Positions 1 through 4,523 of a stretch of DNA of 5,233 nt are shown one piece after another (positions within the stretch are counted from its first letter, which is position 1; the number at the start of each line of letters is the position of its first letter). The notes under the pieces are model-generated. The model was not told where the DNA came from. It ran no database searches and saw nothing but the letters and a program-made list of their open reading frames with translations. Source of the DNA: Clostridiales bacterium. Its GTDB lineage: Bacteria; Bacillota; Clostridia; Lachnospirales; CAG-274. The stretch covers positions 1 through 5,233 of the forward strand of contig JAJQCI010000251.1 in the NCBI GenBank assembly GCA_021202835.1. The letters are read 5' to 3'. The translations under genes and the position numbers were made by a program.

Positions 1-4
1 ACAT

Positions 5-673
5 ATGAGAAACCTTATAACATTTATTTTGTGCTGTACAATGTTGTTTTCATTGACAGCCTGCGGAGGAAGCTCCGAAAGTGAAGCCGACAATACTGAA
101 ATATCTTCGGCAGAGGAAACCGTACAGGAAAATGCTGCGGAAACAGAAGCAGAAGTACCGGCTGTAAACGAAACCGGTGAACAGACGGAAGCAGCTTCTT
201 CATCGCTTGTAGTTTATTTCTCGTGGTCGGGAAATACCGAAACAATTGCCAATGAAATAGCAGCACAAACAGGTGCGGATGTTTTTGAACTTACCCCTGT
301 TACACCATACTCCGATGATTATGATACTGTTCTCGATGAAGCACAGGCTGAACAAAGTGAAAACGCAAGACCCGAAATAAGCGGAAGCATTGAAAACATT
401 GAAAACTATGACGTTATATATCTCGGTTTTCCCAATTGGTGGGGAGATATGCCGATGATACTTTACAGCTTTTTGGACGATTATGACTTGTCGGGCAAGA
501 CAATAGCCCCCTTTGTTTCAAGCGGCGGCAGCGGATTTTCAAATACATTAAGCACCATAGCCGAAAACGAACCTGAAGCTTCACTCACTGAAGGCTTGTC
601 ACTTTCAAGCTCCGCTTCAAAAAATCCCGGAGATGCTGTGGCAGAATGGCTTAACAGTATAGGCTTATTTTGA
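5..673 (+). CDS. Flavodoxin-like lipoprotein, extracytoplasmic
   Basis: The 222-aa product begins with a short lipoprotein signal: hydrophobic residues 4-17, then lipobox L17-T18-A19-C20, so it should be lipidated on C20 and anchored outside the membrane. Residues 21-66 form an E/T/A-rich acidic tether. From about residue 67 a flavodoxin-like domain follows (closest in style to the Flavodoxin_4 family): beta strand LVVYF, phosphate-binding loop S73-W-S-G-N-T78, an aromatic flavin loop GFPNWWGD (141-148) and a second loop SSGGSGF (172-178). The expected role is one- or two-electron transfer with FMN, here outside the cytoplasm, which is unusual for a flavodoxin. The ATG at 5 is only four bases from the window edge and no upstream stop or ribosome binding site can be seen, so a slightly longer N terminus is possible, although the signal peptide fits this start. 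The partner and electron donor are unknown; the downstream membrane protein at 1318 is a candidate. Confidence 0.9.
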   Translation: MRNLITFILCCTMLFSLTACGGSSESEADNTEISSAEETVQENAAETEAEVPAVNETGEQTEAASSSLVVYFSWSGNTETIANEIAAQTGADVFELTPVTPYSDDYDTVLDEAQAEQSENARPEISGSIENIENYDVIYLGFPNWWGDMPMILYSFLDDYDLSGKTIAPFVSSGGSGFSNTLSTIAENEPEASLTEGLSLSSSASKNPGDAVAEWLNSIGLF

Positions 674-699
674 CAGAGAACAGTTAGTTTAAATATTTG
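670..699 (+). promoter_or_regulatory. Candidate sigma-A promoter for the 782 gene
   Basis: A perfect TTGACA lies at 670-675, overlapping the stop codon of the preceding gene. With an 18-nt spacer the -10 position reads TATTTG (694-699), which matches TATAAT poorly; AT-rich alternatives nearby have non-optimal spacing. If used, transcription would start near 706 and the hairpin at 714-735 would lie at the start of the leader. The good -35 box may be coincidence. Confidence 0.3.
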
Positions 700-713
700 A
701 TTTACAAAACACC

Positions 714-735
714 GGGGCTGTGAAAAAACAGCCCC
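714..735 (+). terminator. GC-rich hairpin, terminator-like without U tract
   Basis: GGGGCTGT (714-721) pairs perfectly with ACAGCCCC (728-735) around a six-base loop GAAAAA: eight base pairs, six of them G:C, conspicuous in AT-rich surroundings. On the + strand the following bases are AACAAATAAA, so the U tract of a standard intrinsic terminator is missing. Read on the - strand it is followed by GGTGTTTTG, also a weak tract. It lies 41 nt after the lipoprotein gene. It may be a partial terminator, an mRNA-stabilising 3' end, or a leader hairpin of the next gene. Confidence 0.4.
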
Positions 736-781
736 AACAAATAAAGAGGATTTTTACTCAGAAAAAGAGGGGTTAAAGAAT

Positions 782-1321
782 ATGAAAATAATTGTTTTGG
801 AGGGAAGTCCCAATAAGCACGGTTCTTCAAATATGTTGGCTGATGAATTTATAAGAGGGGCTGAAGAAGCAGGAAATAAAGTGACTGTAATAGATGCGGC
901 TCACGCAGACATTCATCCTTGCAAGGGCTGTGTTTACTGCGGTTATGAGGGTCCCTGTGTGCAAAAAGACGATATGGAACACATTCGCAGGCAAATTTTA
1001 GAAGCGGATATGATGGTATTTGTAACACCTCTGTATTATTACGGAATGTCTGCACAGTTAAAAACGCTGATTGACCGCTTTTGCTCCTTTAACAGTTCCC
1101 TTAACAGAAAGCATATGAAATCTGTATTAATTTCTGCTGCTTGGAACAATGACAACTGGACGTTTGATGCTTTGGAAGCACATTATAAAACACTTGTGAA
1201 CTACCTTAACTTAAGAGACTGCGGTATGATTTTGGGGAAAGGCTGCGGAACGGTTTCAATGACAAGAAGCGGCAAATACCCGGCTAAGGCATATGCTCTC
1301 GGCAAAAAGATGAAAGGGTGA
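782..1321 (+). CDS. Iron-sulfur flavoprotein-type NAD(P)H-dependent FMN reductase
   Basis: The 179-aa product is a cytosolic flavodoxin-fold protein of the NADPH-dependent FMN reductase/Flavodoxin_2 type. It has the N-terminal strand MKIIVLEGSP followed by the FMN-phosphate loop SPNKHGSSN (9-17), and a flavin-contacting loop TPLYYYGMSAQLKTLIDRF (82-100). Between them sits C47-x2-C50-x2-C53-x5-C59. This is the compact cysteine spacing known from iron-sulfur flavoproteins (Isf), which ligates a [4Fe-4S] cluster in the archaeal enzyme. No signal peptide is present. The expected role is electron transfer between ferredoxin or NAD(P)H, the cluster and FMN. GAGGGG at 767-772, nine bases before the ATG, supports this start. 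The stop overlaps the start of the next gene (GTGA at 1318-1321), so the two are translationally coupled and the membrane protein is its likely partner. Many relatives are annotated only as NAD(P)H oxidoreductases, and the presence of a cluster is inferred from the cysteines. Confidence 0.85.
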   Translation: MKIIVLEGSPNKHGSSNMLADEFIRGAEEAGNKVTVIDAAHADIHPCKGCVYCGYEGPCVQKDDMEHIRRQILEADMMVFVTPLYYYGMSAQLKTLIDRFCSFNSSLNRKHMKSVLISAAWNNDNWTFDALEAHYKTLVNYLNLRDCGMILGKGCGTVSMTRSGKYPAKAYALGKKMKG

Positions 1322-2004
1322 AAACTGTGAGCCTTAAAGCAAAATTCAAAATAACTGTTGATGTTTTAATGACCTTCGGACTTTTATTTGCTATGGGGTA
1401 CCAGTTTTGGGGAGATGCCGCCCATGAGTGGGTCGGTGTGGGAATGTTTGTGCTTTTTATTCTTCACCATATTTTAAACCGTGGGTGGTACAAATTCCTG
1501 TTTAAGGGAAAATATACTCCAATGCGTATTCTTCAAACAGCCATTAATTTTCTTCTGCTTGCCGATATGCTCGCACTTATGTACAGCGGAATTATTATGT
1601 CACGCCATGTTTTTGCTTTTCTTCCCGTTGACGGCGGAATGTCCCTTGCAAGAAAGCTTCACATTTTGGGAGCTTACTGGGGTTATGTTCTTATGAGCTT
1701 TCATTTGGGTTTGCACTGGAATATGTTCATAAATATGACAAAGAGAAAATTTAAAGGTTCTTCAAAACTTTCAAATATTTTGCTTTTTTCTGCGGGGCTG
1801 CTCATTGCCTGTCGGGGAGCTTGGGTGTTTATCAAGCGTGATTTGATTACATATATGCTGCTGCAAAGCGAATTTGTGTTTTTAGATTACAGTGAGCCGC
1901 TGATTTTATTTTATTTGGACTATTTGGCTATGACGGGACTTTTTATATTTATTGCCCATTATGCAGCAAAAGGCTTAAGACGTTTCGGAAGTAAAAAGAA
2001 TTGA
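1318..2004 (+). CDS. DUF4405-type membrane protein, probable diheme cytochrome b
   Basis: The 228-aa product is an integral membrane protein with about six helices: roughly 12-30, 36-54, 71-92, 114-138, 151-172 and 190-214. Basic stretches at the N terminus (K2, K7, K9, K11), at 55-70, 141-150 and the C terminus all fall on one side, placing both ends in the cytoplasm. Helix two holds H36 and H50, and helix four H115 and H129. Each pair is 14 residues apart, the spacing of bis-histidine heme ligands in cytochrome b helices; H51 and H133 are further candidates. The family resembles DUF4405, which I recall as related to membrane diheme cytochromes. The likely role is electron transfer across the membrane, with heme binding inferred. 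The GTG start overlaps the stop of the upstream flavoprotein gene. GAAAGG (1312-1317) directly abuts this GTG, while a second in-frame GTG at 1327 has better spacing (9 nt), so the true start could be three codons later. Confidence 0.8.
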   Translation: MKTVSLKAKFKITVDVLMTFGLLFAMGYQFWGDAAHEWVGVGMFVLFILHHILNRGWYKFLFKGKYTPMRILQTAINFLLLADMLALMYSGIIMSRHVFAFLPVDGGMSLARKLHILGAYWGYVLMSFHLGLHWNMFINMTKRKFKGSSKLSNILLFSAGLLIACRGAWVFIKRDLITYMLLQSEFVFLDYSEPLILFYLDYLAMTGLFIFIAHYAAKGLRRFGSKKN

Positions 2005-2011
2005 ATTTCGT

Positions 2012-2039
2012 TTGTTTTGTCTGTAACAGACTTTATATA
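2012..2039 (+). promoter_or_regulatory. Weak candidate promoter before the DUF362 gene
   Basis: TTGTTT (2012-2017) and TATATA (2034-2039) are separated by 16 nt, each matching the sigma-A consensus only partly. A start near 2046 would give a leader of about 50 nt. The small inverted repeat GTCTG-TAA-CAGAC (2019-2031) lies between the two boxes and could be an operator, or a weak 3' hairpin for the upstream gene since TTTATATAT follows it. Base composition alone could produce this match. Confidence 0.25.
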
Positions 2040-2041
2040 TG

Positions 2042-2088
2042 AGGAAATGATGAGTTACTCAGCGATTCCTTAACCTAAACAAAGGAGG
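2042..2088 (+). promoter_or_regulatory. Structured leader that could pair with the ribosome binding site
   Basis: AGGAA (2042-2046) can pair with TTCCT (2066-2070), enclosing an inner hairpin TGAG-TTA-CTCA (2051-2061) with a four-by-four internal loop between. The same right arm, as TCCTT (2067-2071), is also complementary to AAGGA (2082-2086) inside the ribosome binding site AAAGGAGG (2081-2088). The two pairings exclude each other, which is the layout of a translation switch. Each outer helix has only five pairs, so this is a suggestion; no known riboswitch class is recognised. Confidence 0.25.
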
Positions 2089-2096
2089 TTATGCTT

Positions 2097-3581
2097 ATGC
2101 AGAACACATTCAGTTTTAAAAGAATTATTGCATTTGTTGCTGCAGTATCTGCTGTCTGCGGACTGTTTATGGGATATGTTTCCGTAAACAGCGGTAAGGA
2201 AGTGATGGCTGCCGATGAAGCAGTGGTTCGGCTTCAAATTGACAATACTGAAATGACAGTAAACGGTGAGAGTATCCCTATAGACGAAAACGGAACTGCT
2301 CCTGTTATTACAGACGGCAGGACACTGGTGCCTGTCAGAGCAATAATTGAAGCTGTCGGCGGTGAAGTAAACTGGAACAGTGAAAGCCGTGAAGCCACAC
2401 TCATTTATAACAATGATATTATCGTGCTTACGGCTGACAGCACAACAGCTTACTTAAATGACAATGAGGAAGTGCTTGACGTTGCACCGGCTGTCATTAA
2501 CGGCAGAACAATGCTGCCCATAAGGTTTATTGCCGAAAATTTCGGCTTTGAAGTTGAATGGGATTCAGAGGATAAAGTGATTACAATTACCGTCAATAAC
2601 GAGGAAAATGTTGAAGTCACTGAAAATGAGGAAACGGAAGCCGACATTGAAACGGAAAACACCGAAGAAGCAGTTACAACGGAAGCCGGAGGAACTATAA
2701 CTACAGATGAAAATGCTTCGGTTGTATATTTCACAAGCGATATTTCCCCTGACGGACTTATGGCAGTTTATAATCAGCTCGGCTTTGAGCCGGAAGGAAA
2801 TGTTGCAATTAAGCTTTCAACAGGAGAAGCAGGCAATACCCACTATCTTGACCCCAATCTTATAAAAGACTTGGTTCAGTCTGTTGACGGTACTATTGTA
2901 GAATGCAACACAGCCTACGGCGGTTCAAGAGCAGAAACCGCTATGCACAGACAGGTTGCGGAAGATCACGGCTTTACAGCCATTGCAGACGTTGATATAA
3001 TGGACGAAGAAGGCTCAATGGAGATACCTATAGAAGGCGGTGACAATATTTCTGTTGATTATGTGGGAAGTCACCTTGCAAATTATGATTCTATGATTAC
3101 CTTGTCCCATTTCAAAGGTCACGCAATGGGCGGTTTCGGCGGAGCTATTAAAAACATGTCAATAGGTGTTGCTTCAAGCGAGGGTAAAATGTGGATTCAT
3201 TCGGGAGGAAACAGCAGAACAAGCTGGTCGGGAGGAACTCAGGACGATTTTCTCGAATGTATGGAAGAGGCAACAAAATGTGTTGTAAACTATTTTGACG
3301 ACAAAGTTGTTTATGTAAGCGTTATGAACCACCTTTCCGTTGACTGCGACTGTGACGGAAATCCGGCTGACCCCGAAATGAATGATGTGGGCATACTTGC
3401 TTCAACAGACCCTGTTGCTTTAGACCAAGCCTGTGTCGATATTGTTTATGCTACAGACAGAAGCGAAAGCGGAGCCTTAGTGGAGAGAATAGAATCAAGA
3501 AACGGCTTGCACACTCTTGAACAGGCTGAAAAAATAGGGCTTGGCAGCCGTACATATAACTTGATAGACATTGATGAGTAA
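2097..3581 (+). CDS. Secreted copper-amine-oxidase-like N domain fused to DUF362
   Basis: Residue numbers assume the ATG at 2097 (494 aa), chosen because AAAGGAGG (2081-2088) stands 8 nt before it; the in-frame ATG at 2091 is only 2 nt from that site. A Sec signal peptide occupies 1-38 (basic K8-R9, hydrophobic core, V36-M-A38 cleavage site). Residues about 42-168 are a copper-amine-oxidase-like N domain, with two similar units near 68-104 and 130-166, each containing a GRT-(L/M)-(V/L)-P-(V/I)-R core and a W-(N/D)-S turn. An acidic E/T-rich linker (169-206) leads to a DUF362 domain (209 to the end) with the motif HFKGHAMGGFGGAIKN (338-353), C417-D-C419 and ASTDPVALD (435-443). DUF362 proteins are often followed by a [4Fe-4S] ferredoxin domain; none is present here. 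The biochemical function of DUF362 is not established. The N domain is common in exported Firmicute proteins and probably mediates cell-surface or ligand interaction. The protein should act outside the membrane. Confidence 0.88.
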   Translation: MQNTFSFKRIIAFVAAVSAVCGLFMGYVSVNSGKEVMAADEAVVRLQIDNTEMTVNGESIPIDENGTAPVITDGRTLVPVRAIIEAVGGEVNWNSESREATLIYNNDIIVLTADSTTAYLNDNEEVLDVAPAVINGRTMLPIRFIAENFGFEVEWDSEDKVITITVNNEENVEVTENEETEADIETENTEEAVTTEAGGTITTDENASVVYFTSDISPDGLMAVYNQLGFEPEGNVAIKLSTGEAGNTHYLDPNLIKDLVQSVDGTIVECNTAYGGSRAETAMHRQVAEDHGFTAIADVDIMDEEGSMEIPIEGGDNISVDYVGSHLANYDSMITLSHFKGHAMGGFGGAIKNMSIGVASSEGKMWIHSGGNSRTSWSGGTQDDFLECMEEATKCVVNYFDDKVVYVSVMNHLSVDCDCDGNPADPEMNDVGILASTDPVALDQACVDIVYATDRSESGALVERIESRNGLHTLEQAEKIGLGSRTYNLIDIDE

Positions 3582-3639
3582 TCGTTAAAGGAAATTTTAC
3601 AGACAAAACAATTTTCAAATTTTAAAGGAGGAGTTTTTA

Positions 3640-4026
3640 ATGGCTTGTTTTTTAGTACCTACAGCAGAAGCTGTTGTCACAACTATTGTAAAAATAAAAG
3701 CTGATAAGCACAAAAAAGAAGGTAAGGAACAAAATATTTTTATAAGCAAAATGAATTGGCTTAACAATATGCTTTGGGGCGGTTCGGCACTTTTAGCCTT
3801 TGAACACATTTGGCACGGAGAGGTTACACCTTGGTTTCCTTTCTTAACAAACGCCGCAAATGCCGCAGACAGGGCTGAAATGTTCTATGAAATGGCAACA
3901 TCGGGAACGGCTATGGCGGCACTCGTTACCGCCGGCTGGGCTTGTATGGTTATGGCTGTAAACGCAGCACACAAGACAGAAACAGTAATATCGAAAAAAA
4001 CTGCTGTAAGGAGTGAGATGAAATGA
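3640..4026 (+). CDS. Small multi-helix membrane protein, unknown family
   Basis: I do not recognise this 128-aa protein. AAAGGAGG (3624-3631), 8 nt before the ATG, and the tight position 58 nt after the DUF362 gene support it as real. The N terminus (2-17) is hydrophobic and is followed by a strongly basic segment (18-29: KIKADKHKKEGK). A second likely helix spans about 40-57 and is tryptophan-rich (W40, W46, W58), with H56 and H59 at its end. A third spans about 85-108, with a basic tail after it. The basic segments suggest that residues 18-29 and the C terminus are cytoplasmic. The histidines could be metal or heme ligands, but nothing shows this. The stop overlaps the next start in ATGA (4023-4026), so it is translationally coupled to the 103-aa membrane protein and probably forms a complex with it. 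Confidence 0.8.
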   Translation: MACFLVPTAEAVVTTIVKIKADKHKKEGKEQNIFISKMNWLNNMLWGGSALLAFEHIWHGEVTPWFPFLTNAANAADRAEMFYEMATSGTAMAALVTAGWACMVMAVNAAHKTETVISKKTAVRSEMK

Positions 4027-4334
4027 CATTATTAATTACAACATTTGCGGCAGTTATAACAGCGGTTGTTTGGTACTGCACAGATTTTGATAATTCAAAA
4101 AGGTTCGTAACGCTTTGTCTTATGTATACGGGGGCTGCCTTGATGTGGTTTGTTGATGCAGTTGTTGAATACGTAGAATTCGGTGCAGACTATTTTACAC
4201 CTGCCGCCGCCGATATGCTCAATGATTCTTATCTTGGTTTTTCCGTTGTGGCTTTGGGTCTTGTGATTTGGTTTGCTGTTTTATGTATAAAAGGCCCTGA
4301 AGATAAAATCAAAAACGCATTCAGAAGAAGTTGA
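4023..4334 (+). CDS. Small three-helix membrane protein, unknown family
   Basis: The 103-aa product has three likely membrane helices: about 2-19, 27-50 and 69-90. A short acidic loop follows the first, and a segment with several acidic residues (49-68, including E49, E52, D56, D64) lies between the second and third. A basic tail (K90 to the end, with R101-R102) should be cytoplasmic. No histidines are present, so it is not itself an obvious heme protein. AAGGAG (4008-4013) stands nine bases before the ATG, and the start overlaps the preceding stop, which indicates coupled translation in roughly equal amounts with the 128-aa protein. I do not recognise the family. From context it may be a membrane subunit associated with the redox proteins upstream. 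Confidence 0.8.
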   Translation: MTLLITTFAAVITAVVWYCTDFDNSKRFVTLCLMYTGAALMWFVDAVVEYVEFGADYFTPAAADMLNDSYLGFSVVALGLVIWFAVLCIKGPEDKIKNAFRRS

Positions 4335-4347
4335 AGTAAAAGAGTAC

Positions 4348-4377
4348 GGGAGTGCTGAAAATGTATTCGGTACTCCC
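4348..4377 (+). terminator. Imperfect hairpin after the small membrane genes
   Basis: GGGAGTGCTG (4348-4357) can pair with CGGTACTCCC (4368-4377) to give ten pairs, including two G:U wobbles, around a ten-base AT-rich loop. The outer six pairs (GGGAGT/ACTCCC) are perfect. The bases after it (AATTTATAAAAAAGG) hold no U tract, so termination on the + strand is doubtful. It sits in the 72-nt gap between the 103-aa gene and the 38-aa gene, just before the latter's ribosome binding site, and may instead mark an RNA processing or stability element. Confidence 0.35.
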
Positions 4378-4406
4378 AATTTATAAAAAAGGCGGTGATT
4401 TGTCAT

Positions 4407-4523
4407 ATGACAATTATAATCGGGCTTGCAATTTTGTTTTTGCTTATTATTGCAGCTATAACATATGCCTGCATTATTATATCCGACATAACACAAGAGG
4501 AGGATTTGGCTGATGATTCTTAA
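4407..4523 (+). CDS. 38-aa single-helix membrane protein upstream of larE
   Basis: An ORF of 38 codons starts at ATG 4407 and ends at TAA 4521-4523. Residues 2-26 are almost entirely hydrophobic (I, L, A, F), giving one clear membrane helix. The tail, residues 27-38 (DITQEEDLADDS), is strongly acidic. The preceding AAAGGCGGTGAT (4388-4399) matches the extended anti-Shine-Dalgarno complement AAAGGAGGTGAT with one mismatch and stands 7 nt before the ATG, which is the main reason to accept this very short gene. It contains the ribosome binding site for larE (4497-4503) and overlaps larE by 11 nt in another frame, so the two are probably translated together. The function is unknown. It resembles small membrane peptides that associate with larger transporters or enzymes, but no family was recognised. 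Confidence 0.6.
   Translation: MTIIIGLAILFLLIIAAITYACIIISDITQEEDLADDS

Noticed and set aside
24..266. Open frame on the - strand inside the lipoprotein gene
   Set aside because: It lies wholly within a well-supported + strand gene, has no recognisable domain and reads as a low-complexity shadow. The same applies to - strand frames near 849-1055, 2450-2734, 3615-3809, 3844-4029 and 4281-4496.
1481..1696. + strand open frame inside the DUF4405 gene
   Set aside because: It is a shifted-frame shadow of a membrane protein gene, rich in C, F and L, with no independent ribosome binding site or recognisable family.
2019..2031. GTCTG-TAA-CAGAC as an intrinsic terminator for the DUF4405 gene
   Set aside because: The stem is only five pairs with a three-base loop and the following TTTATATAT is a poor U tract; it is mentioned only as a possible operator or weak hairpin.
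2091..2093. ATG at 2091 as start of the DUF362 fusion gene
   Set aside because: It is only two bases from the ribosome binding site AAAGGAGG, while the in-frame ATG at 2097 has 8-nt spacing; the difference is two residues and does not change the product.
3640..4334. Possible covalent flavinylation (ApbE-type) site in the small membrane or secreted proteins
   Set aside because: I looked for a D-x-x-(S/T)-G-A-(S/T) motif. SGTA, SGGT and YTGAA occur, but none has the required aspartate and final S/T arrangement.
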